A DNA stretch of 5,332 nt, from positions 1 through 5,332 of the forward strand of contig JAUYIV010000356.1 in NCBI GenBank assembly GCA_030688105.1. Direction: 5' to 3'. The DNA is from Actinomycetota bacterium (GTDB lineage: Bacteria; Actinomycetota; Acidimicrobiia; Spongiisociales; UBA11373). The translations under genes were made by a program, and so were the position numbers. The notes under the pieces were generated by a model. It saw nothing but the letters and a program-made list of their open reading frames with translations, made no database searches and had not been told where the DNA came from. Of this stretch, positions 1 to 5,332 are shown one piece after another (positions within the stretch are counted from its first letter, which is position 1; the number at the start of each line of letters is the position of its first letter).

Positions 1-2762
1 GTCGTCGTGGTCGTCCGGTCACCGGTCCCGGTAACCGTCCGTTGAAGTCGTTGTCCGACATGCTCAAGGGAAAGCAGGGTCGGTTCCGTCAGAACCTGCT
101 CGGCAAGCGCGTCGACTACTCGGGTCGTTCGGTCATCGTGGTCGGCCCGCAGCTGAAGCTCCACCAGTGTGGCCTTCCCAAGGCGATGGCACTCGAGCTC
201 TTCAAGCCATTCGTCATGAAGCGGCTGGTCGATCTCGACCTGGCGCAGAACATCAAGGCGGCGAAGCGGATGGTCGAGCGGCAGCGCCCGCAGGTTTGGG
301 ACGTGCTCGCCGAGGTCATCCAGGAGCACCCGGTGCTGCTCAACCGGGCTCCGACGCTGCACCGTCTCGGCATCCAGGCATTCGAGCCCCTGCTCGTCGA
401 GGGCAAGGCGATCCAGATCCACCCGCTGGTCTGCGAGGCGTTCAACGCCGACTTCGACGGAGACCAGATGGCGGTTCATCTCCCCCTCTCGTCAGAGGCC
501 CAGGCGGAGGCCCGGGTCCTGATGCTCAGCACCAACAATGTGCTGTCTCCGGCCAGCGGACGGCCCATCGTCACGCCGAGCCAGGACATGATCATCGGCA
601 TCTACTACCTGTCCGAGGTCGTCGATGACGCCAAGGGCGCCGGCCGGGTGTTCGGCAGTCTCGACGAGGCCCAGATGGCCTACGACCTGGGGGAGCTCAG
701 CGTTCACGCCCCGATCAAGCTGCGTGTCGGCGACCTCGCCGGCGATCCCGAGCTCTATCAGGAGTTGCGCGACCACCTCGGGGAGCTCATCCCGGAGGAG
801 CCCGTCGACGGGTCGGCCGCACACGAGACCACCTTCGGGCGTGCGCTGCTCAACTCGGCCCTCCCACCCGACTTCCCGTACATCAACGGGATGGTCCTCA
901 AGGGCGATGTCAGGCTTCTCATCGAAGAGGTCATCGAGCGCTACGACAAGAAGCAGGTCCAGGAGTTCCTCGACGGCATCAAGGACCTCGGGTTCAGCTT
1001 CGCCACGCGGGCGGGTTTGACGATCGGCCTCGATGACGTGAAGACGCCCGAGAACAAGGCCGAGATCCTCGAGGCGTACGAAGCCAGGGCCGCCAAGGTG
1101 GAGGAGCTCTTCCAGCAGGGGATCATCACCGACGACGAGCGCCGCCAGGAGCTGATCGAGATCTGGACCGAGGCGACCGACACGGTCAAGGATGCCATGG
1201 AGATCAGCCTCAAGGCCGACCGGTTCAACCCGATCGACATGATGGTGCGCTCCGGCGCTCGCGGGAACATCATGCAGGTGCGCCAGATCGCCGGGATGCG
1301 GGGCCTGGTGGCCAACCCTCGCGGCGACATCATCCCCCGGCCGATCAAGGCGAACTTCCGCGAGGGCCTGTCGGTGCTGGAGTACTTCATCTCGACGCAC
1401 GGCGCCCGGAAGGGACTCGCCGACACCGCGCTCCGCACGGCCGACTCGGGCTACCTGACCCGCCGGCTGGTCGACGTGTCCCAGGAGGTGCTGATCCACG
1501 ACGAGGAGTCGGAGGATGCCGGCATCGCGATCAAGGTCCGGGAGCGGGGTGAGCCGATCCGGCACCTGCGCAATCGGATCTTCGGGCGGGTGCTTGCCGA
1601 GGACATCAAGATCGGCCGAAGCCTCGTCGACACCGCCAGCGGCCGGAAGCTGCGCGCCGGCGAGCTCATCGACCGCGAGGCGATGGTTGCCATCATGGCC
1701 GCCGAGGAGGTCGAGGAGATCCGGGTGCGGTCCCCGCTCACCGACCAGTCGCGGTACGGGGTGAGCGTCGCCTCCTACGGGCTCAGCCTGGCCACCGGGC
1801 GGATGGTGGAGCCGGGCGAGGCCGTGGGCATCATGGCGGCCCAGTCGATCGGCGAGCCGGGCACCCAGCTGACGATGCGTACCTTCCACACCGGCGGCGT
1901 CGCCGGCGAGGACATCACCCACGGCCTTCCCCGGGTGACCGAGCTCTTCGAAGCCCGGTCGCCGAAGGGCAAGTCGCCGATCTCCGAGATCGGCGGCGTC
2001 ATCCGGATCGAGGACGACGAGGAGGGCAAGCGCATCATCGTGGTCGACAAGGACGAGGAGGCGGCTTACCCGATCTCACGGCGTGCCCGCCTGAAGGTGA
2101 AGGAGGGCCAGGAGATCGAGCCAGGCACCCCGCTCACCGAGGGCCCGCTCGATCCGAAGGAGGTCCTCGAGATCATGGGCGTTCGGGCCGCGCAGCGGTA
2201 CCTGGTGGACGAGGTCCAGGAGGTCTATCGCAGTCAGGGCGTGGACATCCACGACAAGCACATCGAGCTGATCGTGCGGGCGATGCTGCGACGGGTCCGG
2301 GTGGTCAACCCGGGCGACTCGACCTTCCTGCCCGCCGAGTTGATCGACGCCCAGGAGTTCCGCGAGGTCAACAAGCAGCTCGTCGCCGACGGCAAGAAGC
2401 CGGCGGAGGGACGACCCGAGCTGATGGGCATCACCAAGGCATCGTTGGCCACCGACTCATGGCTCTCGGCGGCCTCATTCCAGGAGACCACCCGGGTGCT
2501 CACCGAGGCGGCGCTCCAGGGCCGGTCGGACTTCCTCCGCGGGCTCAAGGAGAACGTGATCATCGGCAAGCTGATCCCCGCCGGTACCGGCGCCGACAAC
2601 TATCAGGTGGTCCAGCCCTCGCTGCCCGACGCCACGGTGGTGAGCGCGCTCGGCCTCTTCGGAGAGGGCGCCGGTGACAGCGAGGCCGAGGCTCTTCCCG
2701 CCAACCCGGCGGAGTGGCTGGCCTCCCTGGGTGCCCAGGACGAGGAAGAGGAAGAGGAATAG
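1..2762 (+). CDS. rpoC: DNA-directed RNA polymerase subunit beta' (5'-truncated)
   Basis: Catalytic subunit of RNA polymerase. The frame is open from the left edge (first whole codon at 3, reading RRGRPVTGPGNRP before the TTG at 42), so that TTG is an internal Leu codon. By E. coli numbering the window begins near residue 311, so zinc site 1 and most of the clamp helices lie outside. Counting residues from position 42: switch-2 at 8-30; the Mg-binding NADFDGDQM at 135-143 (Asp137, 139, 141; bases 450-464); F-loop ~405-422; bridge helix ~449-480 (STHGARKGLADTALRTADSG); trigger loop ~607-645 with Gln609, Met612 and His616. There is no SI3-type insertion in the trigger loop. The conserved C-terminal run (MGITKASLATDSWLSAASFQ) is at 795-814. 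The tail is acidic, ending in six Glu before TAG at 2760-2762. Odd point: the four cysteines of zinc site 2 are replaced (Ser490, Asp568, Ser575, Ser578), and only Cys43 and Cys131 remain. Identity is certain. Confidence 0.99.
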   Translation, partial: RRGRPVTGPGNRPLKSLSDMLKGKQGRFRQNLLGKRVDYSGRSVIVVGPQLKLHQCGLPKAMALELFKPFVMKRLVDLDLAQNIKAAKRMVERQRPQVWDVLAEVIQEHPVLLNRAPTLHRLGIQAFEPLLVEGKAIQIHPLVCEAFNADFDGDQMAVHLPLSSEAQAEARVLMLSTNNVLSPASGRPIVTPSQDMIIGIYYLSEVVDDAKGAGRVFGSLDEAQMAYDLGELSVHAPIKLRVGDLAGDPELYQELRDHLGELIPEEPVDGSAAHETTFGRALLNSALPPDFPYINGMVLKGDVRLLIEEVIERYDKKQVQEFLDGIKDLGFSFATRAGLTIGLDDVKTPENKAEILEAYEARAAKVEELFQQGIITDDERRQELIEIWTEATDTVKDAMEISLKADRFNPIDMMVRSGARGNIMQVRQIAGMRGLVANPRGDIIPRPIKANFREGLSVLEYFISTHGARKGLADTALRTADSGYLTRRLVDVSQEVLIHDEESEDAGIAIKVRERGEPIRHLRNRIFGRVLAEDIKIGRSLVDTASGRKLRAGELIDREAMVAIMAAEEVEEIRVRSPLTDQSRYGVSVASYGLSLATGRMVEPGEAVGIMAAQSIGEPGTQLTMRTFHTGGVAGEDITHGLPRVTELFEARSPKGKSPISEIGGVIRIEDDEEGKRIIVVDKDEEAAYPISRRARLKVKEGQEIEPGTPLTEGPLDPKEVLEIMGVRAAQRYLVDEVQEVYRSQGVDIHDKHIELIVRAMLRRVRVVNPGDSTFLPAELIDAQEFREVNKQLVADGKKPAEGRPELMGITKASLATDSWLSAASFQETTRVLTEAALQGRSDFLRGLKENVIIGKLIPAGTGADNYQVVQPSLPDATVVSALGLFGEGAGDSEAEALPANPAEWLASLGAQDEEEEEE

Positions 2763-2763
2763 G

Positions 2764-2788
2764 CGGCTGCCGGCTCCCGGCTGCCGGC
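2764..2788. repeat. Short tandem heptamer repeat just after rpoC
   Basis: Immediately after the rpoC stop the sequence reads CGGCTGC, CGGCTCC, CGGCTGC, CGGC: about 3.5 tandem copies of a 7-bp unit with one mismatch. The copies let GCCGG/CCGGC arms pair in more than one register. It may have arisen by replication slippage, and no function is evident beyond possible hairpin formation. Confidence 0.6.
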
Positions 2789-2814
2789 AAGAACCGGAAA
2801 CGGTCCGCCGGACC
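2768..2814 (+). terminator. Possible GC-rich hairpins ending the rpoC transcript (weak)
   Basis: Several short inverted repeats follow the stop codon. TGCCGG (2768-2773) can pair with CCGGCA (2784-2789), or alternatively GCCGG (2769-2773) with CCGGC (2777-2781) around a 3-nt loop. GGTCC (2802-2806) pairs with GGACC (2810-2814) around GCC. ACCG-GAAA-CGGT (2793-2804) forms a GNRA-tetraloop hairpin that excludes the GGTCC one. No T-tract follows, so this is not a classical intrinsic terminator. High-GC actinobacteria often lack U-tracts, so a terminator or RNA-processing role is possible but unproven. Confidence 0.3.
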
Positions 2815-2825
2815 CGGGCGAAGGC

Positions 2826-2841
2826 ATAGCAATACTGCTAT
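2826..2841. promoter_or_regulatory. Operator-like palindrome 1, ATAGCA-N4-TGCTAT
   Basis: A perfect 6-bp inverted repeat with a 4-bp AATAC-side spacer (2832-2835), lying in an AT-rich island (16 G/C in the 43 bases 2825-2867) inside otherwise GC-rich DNA. The same arms recur 23 bp downstream. It reaches into the proposed -35 element (2839-2844). Dyad symmetry, duplication and position just before an XRE-type HTH gene suggest a binding site for that protein; binding itself is inferred. Confidence 0.75.
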
Positions 2842-2874
2842 ACAGAACATAGCAGATATGCTATGCTGCCCTCA
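2839..2874 (+). promoter_or_regulatory. Probable leaderless promoter of the HTH/nucleotidyltransferase operon
   Basis: A -35 candidate TATACA (2839-2844, 4 of 6 matches to TTGACA), a 17-bp spacer and a -10 candidate TATGCT (2862-2867, 4 of 6 matches to TATAAT) put the expected transcription start at about 2874, the A of the ATG. There is no Shine-Dalgarno sequence before that ATG (GCTGCCCTC precedes it), which agrees with a leaderless mRNA, common in actinobacteria. An overlapping second TATGCT at 2857-2862 could give a start about 5 nt earlier. Both operator palindromes overlap these elements. Confidence 0.55.
2848..2865. promoter_or_regulatory. Operator-like palindrome 2, CATAGCA-N4-TGCTATG
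   Basis: A perfect 7-bp inverted repeat around GATA (2855-2858), containing the same ATAGCA/TGCTAT arms as palindrome 1. The two centres are 23 bp apart, roughly two helical turns, so two dimers would sit on nearly the same DNA face. It covers the promoter spacer and part of the proposed -10 (2862-2867), so occupancy should block RNA polymerase. This fits negative autoregulation by the HTH product encoded 9 bp downstream. Confidence 0.78.
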
Positions 2875-3188
2875 TGACTGGAGCCTATCTCATTGCCGAG
2901 GCGCGGAAGCGCGCCGGGCTCACTCAGGCCGAGTTGGCGGCGCGGCTCGGAAGTCATCAGTCTGTGGTGGCCCGATGGGAGACCGGACGGTCTCGACCCG
3001 ACCTCGACACGGTGATGCGCGCGGTTCGTGCTGCCGGGTTCGAGATGGGCGTATCGCTGTCTCCCGGCGACGACCACGACCTGGTGCTGATCCGCCGCGA
3101 GCTCGGGATGCAGCCGCACGAGCGACTCTCTCGTCTGGTCGGAGCGGTTCGGCGGCTCGACGCCATGGCGGCGGCCGCCCGTGGCTGA
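2874..3188 (+). CDS. XRE-family helix-turn-helix protein, probable antitoxin/autorepressor
   Basis: A 104-aa protein. Residues ~5-60 form a Cro/C1-type (HTH_3) domain: LIAEARKRAGLTQAELAARLG gives the first helices, with the usual LTQAELA signature at 16-22. The recognition helix is about 28-37 (HQSVVARWETG), followed by the typical SRPDLDTV. The remaining ~40 residues (67-104) are charged and predicted helical, with an R-x2-L-x4-HERL-x2-L pattern (74-88). Similar tails occur on HTH proteins encoded next to nucleotidyltransferases and may form the partner interface. ATG at 2874 is chosen because the HTH begins a few residues later and the promoter places the transcript start there. The gene overlaps the next by 8 bp, and twin palindromes lie in its promoter. 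The DNA-binding fold is confident. The antitoxin and autorepressor roles are inferred from context; it could also be an ordinary regulator. Confidence 0.85.
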   Translation: MTGAYLIAEARKRAGLTQAELAARLGSHQSVVARWETGRSRPDLDTVMRAVRAAGFEMGVSLSPGDDHDLVLIRRELGMQPHERLSRLVGAVRRLDAMAAAARG

Positions 3189-3690
3189 GTTCGACCCGGT
3201 GGCGATGCTCCGGGTGCTGGCGAGCCACCGCGTCGACTTCGTGGTCGTGGGCGGGGTCGCCGCCCGGCTCAGAGGCGCTCCGCTGGTGACCCAAGACGTC
3301 GACGTCACGCCGTCGAGGCGCGCCGACAACCTGAGCCGCCTCGCCGACGCCCTCGAGGTTCTCGAGGCGAGGCTGCGGACGGCCACCGAGCCGGACGGCG
3401 TCGCCATGCCGTTCGATCCAAGTCTGCTGGCCTCTGCGGCGGTCTGGACACTGGTCACGAAGTTCGGGGATCTCGACCTGGTGATGGACCCGGCCGGGAC
3501 CGGCGGTTACGCCGATCTGATCCGGGGCGCGGACGAGCTGACCGTGGCCCGCTCACCCGACCTCGTGGTCGAGGTCGCCTCCCTCGCCGACGTCATTCGC
3601 AGCAAGGAGGCCACCGGCCGTGAGAAGGACCGCGCCGCCTTGCCGCTGCTGCGGAGGACGCTCGAGGTGTCGGCGGGTGCGACCGGCTAG
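3181..3690 (+). CDS. Nucleotidyltransferase-fold protein, putative toxin of the HTH pair
   Basis: A 169-aa protein of the Pol-beta-like nucleotidyltransferase superfamily (AbiEii/DUF6036-like; exact family not verified). The signature is a hydrophobic strand (FVVVGGVAARLRG, 20-32) with the Gly24-Gly25 turn, then T-Q-Asp39-V-Asp41, the two metal-binding carboxylates. A candidate third carboxylate is in FGDLDLV (Asp97 or Asp99), followed by the Gly-rich AGTGGY at 105-110. The C-terminal helices carry SLADVIRSKEATGREKD (134-150) and LPLLR (154-158), typical of this family. Members would transfer a nucleotide to RNA or protein; the substrate here is unknown. The start is GTG at 3181, inside the HTH gene's last codons (overlap GTGGCTGA, 3181-3188), with no clear Shine-Dalgarno, so translational coupling is likely. 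ATG at 3205 is less likely because it trims the N-terminal helix. All expected acidic residues are present, so it looks catalytically intact. Toxicity is inferred from the paired arrangement. Confidence 0.83.
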   Translation: MAEFDPVAMLRVLASHRVDFVVVGGVAARLRGAPLVTQDVDVTPSRRADNLSRLADALEVLEARLRTATEPDGVAMPFDPSLLASAAVWTLVTKFGDLDLVMDPAGTGGYADLIRGADELTVARSPDLVVEVASLADVIRSKEATGREKDRAALPLLRRTLEVSAGATG

Positions 3691-3711
3691 GGCCGCCGCT
3701 CCCCGACAGCC

Positions 3712-5332
3712 TCATCCGGTGCGGGTCGCCTCGAAGGTGACGATGTTGCCGGTGGGGTTGACCCCGACCGCCTGCATGAAGTCGATCGACGCCGAGTTGT
3801 CGAACCTCCCCGAGCGGTGGTTGGGGTTGGTGACGGCGTCGAACAGCCAGATGGTGGCGAACCGGATGTCCCCCGGGGGAAGGCTCAAGGGGATGGTCAC
3901 GTCGCCGTCCGGGGTGTGTGCCGTCATGAGCCACTCCGAGCCAGTGTCGACCATCTGGGGCGACGAGCCGCACCCCTCGAACCCACCGGTGATGGTGCCC
4001 ACCCCGGTCATGAACATGTCTTCGGCGCGGGCCTCTCCGTAGACGATCATGGTGTACGAGCCGCCCACCACGGCTCCGTCCTCGATGATCACGTCGAATG
4101 GCGCGGTGAACGCGTCCGCCTCCGCCTCCACGTCCTCGAAGGAGATCCCGCTCGGGGTGGCGGTGATCGTGCCCACCCAGTGCCCATCGGTGAACCCGTC
4201 GCCGGGGTCGCGCACCTCGATGGAAAAAGTGATCGTGCCCCCGTCACGTTCGGCGGCTCCGATCACGAGGCTCTCCGAACCGGGGGCGAATCCAGACTCG
4301 ACCTCGTCGTCGCTGCCGCACCGACAGCCGCCATCTTCGAGGCAGAACTCGCGGCGGAGCGACCCCGACCACGCGTGGAGCTCCTCGCCCTCGAACTGGA
4401 GGGCTCCGACGTCGGAGGTCACGCTAACCGTGACGATGTCGCCGTCGGTGGTGCGGAAACGGCTCGGGGTGGTGCGGGTGAACACCGAGCGAGCCGCAGA
4501 CGACGAGAACGGCCGATCGGGGGTCACCGTGGTCACCGCGGTGCGCCAGCCTCTCCCCGGCACGTCGGGCGCGGCGAAGTCCCACTGGTCCGCCACGTCG
4601 AGAGTGGGCGACACCGACCGACGGACGATCGAAGTGGCGATCCGGCGCAGCACATCGCCGGGATCGAGGCCGGTGGCGGCGACCGCGGCCTCACCCCTTT
4701 CGGCCAGCATCGGGACGATGGCCCGCCATGGGTCGACCCCCATCGACTCGATCACCCAGAAGAAGCCGATGGCGGAGTAGTCGAGGGTGAAGAGGGAGTG
4801 CCGGTTGTTGCTCCCCCACTCGTCGAAGGATGCCCCCACGTCCGCGTCGACTCCGCCGACCCGGGCTCCCGCCCATTCGGCCGAACCCTCGAAGATCCAG
4901 TCGGGGCCGGTCAGGGCGTGGCGGATGCTGGGGGCGAGGTGATACTGGAAGCAATGGAAGACCTCGTGGGCCACGGTGCTGTCGGTGGCGTCCGGGAGAA
5001 GGGTGACCCGGCAGGCGTCGATCGTCCCCGAGGTCACGTAGACACCGCCCCGCTCCGGCGTCGCCACCCCCTCGTCCTCGAGGTCAGGGTCGGCCTCGGC
5101 GACGATTGGAAAGGGCACGTCGCCGCCGACGTGGCCGGCGATGGCCGCTCGAGCCGCGTCCACCCGTGCTTGCAGGGCAGGATCGGCACCGAGGGCCAGG
5201 GGCTGCCGGAACGACTCGATGGGCGGGTAGCCGAGGAGGGCGAGCACCGACCCATGCTGCTCCGCCGTGAGCTCTTCCCAGTGGGCGCCGACCGCCCTGA
5301 TGGCGAGAGACCCATCGCCCTGCCGCGGCTCG
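3712..5332 (-). CDS. Putative secreted zinc metallopeptidase, peptidase MA/gluzincin-like (5'-truncated)
   Basis: The frame stays open to the right edge (…GAHWEELTAEQHGSVLALLG across 5293-5230), so the GTG at 5247 is probably an internal Val and the true start, with any signal peptide, is beyond the window. At least 539 codons are visible. Counting from 5247: TVAHEVFHCFQYHL at 91-104 holds HEVFH (His94, Glu95, His98; bases 4954-4968), and 22 residues on WIFEGSAEW supplies a likely third zinc ligand, Glu120 (bases 4873-4890). This HExxH…EGxAE arrangement is that of MA-clan gluzincins. Residues ~230-511 are rich in Gly, Thr, Ser and beta-strand-like alternation, with cysteines at 302, 308, 310 and 426, suggesting one or more extracellular beta domains; I do not recognise them. 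TGA is at 3712-3714, 21 bp from the convergent operon. Peptidase fold is likely; secretion and substrate are inferred or unknown. Confidence 0.75.
   Translation of the reverse strand, partial: EPRQGDGSLAIRAVGAHWEELTAEQHGSVLALLGYPPIESFRQPLALGADPALQARVDAARAAIAGHVGGDVPFPIVAEADPDLEDEGVATPERGGVYVTSGTIDACRVTLLPDATDSTVAHEVFHCFQYHLAPSIRHALTGPDWIFEGSAEWAGARVGGVDADVGASFDEWGSNNRHSLFTLDYSAIGFFWVIESMGVDPWRAIVPMLAERGEAAVAATGLDPGDVLRRIATSIVRRSVSPTLDVADQWDFAAPDVPGRGWRTAVTTVTPDRPFSSSAARSVFTRTTPSRFRTTDGDIVTVSVTSDVGALQFEGEELHAWSGSLRREFCLEDGGCRCGSDDEVESGFAPGSESLVIGAAERDGGTITFSIEVRDPGDGFTDGHWVGTITATPSGISFEDVEAEADAFTAPFDVIIEDGAVVGGSYTMIVYGEARAEDMFMTGVGTITGGFEGCGSSPQMVDTGSEWLMTAHTPDGDVTIPLSLPPGDIRFATIWLFDAVTNPNHRSGRFDNSASIDFMQAVGVNPTGNIVTFEATRTG

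Noticed and set aside
42..44. TTG at 42 as a start codon for rpoC
   Set aside because: It is the Leu of the conserved NRPLKSLSDM segment, and conserved beta' sequence continues upstream to the edge.
492..1922. 476-codon open frame on the minus strand within rpoC
   Set aside because: It lies fully antisense to strongly conserved rpoC codons. Its composition (runs of L, D, V, G, H) is the usual by-product of high-GC third-position bias, and no domain is recognisable.
2714..3289. 191-codon plus-strand frame crossing the end of rpoC, the operator region and both small genes
   Set aside because: It overlaps well-supported genes in another frame, runs through the palindromes, and gives Arg/Gly/Ser-rich sequence with no domain.
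3682..3720. ACCGG (3682-3686) / CCGGT (3716-3720) inverted repeat as a terminator between the convergent genes
   Set aside because: Only 5 bp with a 29-nt loop and no T-tract; expected by chance in GC-rich DNA.
4049..4780. 243-codon open frame on the plus strand
   Set aside because: It is antisense to the metallopeptidase gene, low in complexity (Ser/Pro/Thr/Arg-rich) and has no recognisable domain, whereas the minus-strand frame has HEVFH and EGSAEW.
5245..5247. GTG at 5247 as the start of the metallopeptidase
   Set aside because: The same frame is open to the window edge and reads protein-like sequence (GAHWEELTAEQHGS), so the gene almost certainly starts outside.
1..5332. CRISPR array, tRNA or rRNA genes, insertion sequences
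   Set aside because: No regularly spaced repeats, no tRNA-like cloverleaf or rRNA motifs, no transposase-like frame and no terminal inverted repeats were found on reading both strands.

Overview
The window is high-GC bacterial DNA, probably from a deep-branching actinobacterium (Acidimicrobiia or Thermoleophilia are plausible guesses, not proven). The placement rests on the RNA polymerase beta' sequence. It has no insertion in the trigger loop, its trigger-loop distal part resembles actinobacterial beta' (GEDITHGLPRV), and its C-terminal region aligns well with mycobacterial beta' as I remember it. Only one gene in the window is a confident housekeeping gene, so the assignment is an inference.

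Layout. (1) Positions 1-2762, + strand: the last ~919 codons of rpoC, 5'-truncated by the window edge. (2) Positions 2763-2873: a 111-bp intergenic region. It starts with GC-rich tandem heptamers and small hairpins, then becomes an AT-rich stretch holding two copies of the palindrome ATAGCA-N4-TGCTAT, overlaid on a probable leaderless promoter. (3) Positions 2874-3690, + strand: a two-gene operon with an 8-bp overlap, encoding a 104-aa XRE-type helix-turn-helix protein and a 169-aa nucleotidyltransferase-fold protein. This is a toxin-antitoxin-like module. (4) Positions 3712-5332, - strand, converging on the operon with a 21-bp gap: most of a probable secreted zinc metallopeptidase (HEVFH plus downstream EGSAEW), whose N-terminus lies beyond the right edge.

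How the parts relate. rpoC is essential core machinery. The HTH/nucleotidyltransferase pair looks like a self-regulated accessory module placed where many actinobacteria continue into the str ribosomal operon. The HTH protein probably binds the twin palindromes and represses its own promoter, and the overlap couples its translation to that of the nucleotidyltransferase. The peptidase is transcribed separately and shows no functional link to the others.

The two strongest observations are: (a) the beta' subunit has lost all four cysteines of the normally conserved second zinc site next to the active centre; (b) the HTH/nucleotidyltransferase operon has twin operators embedded in a leaderless promoter.
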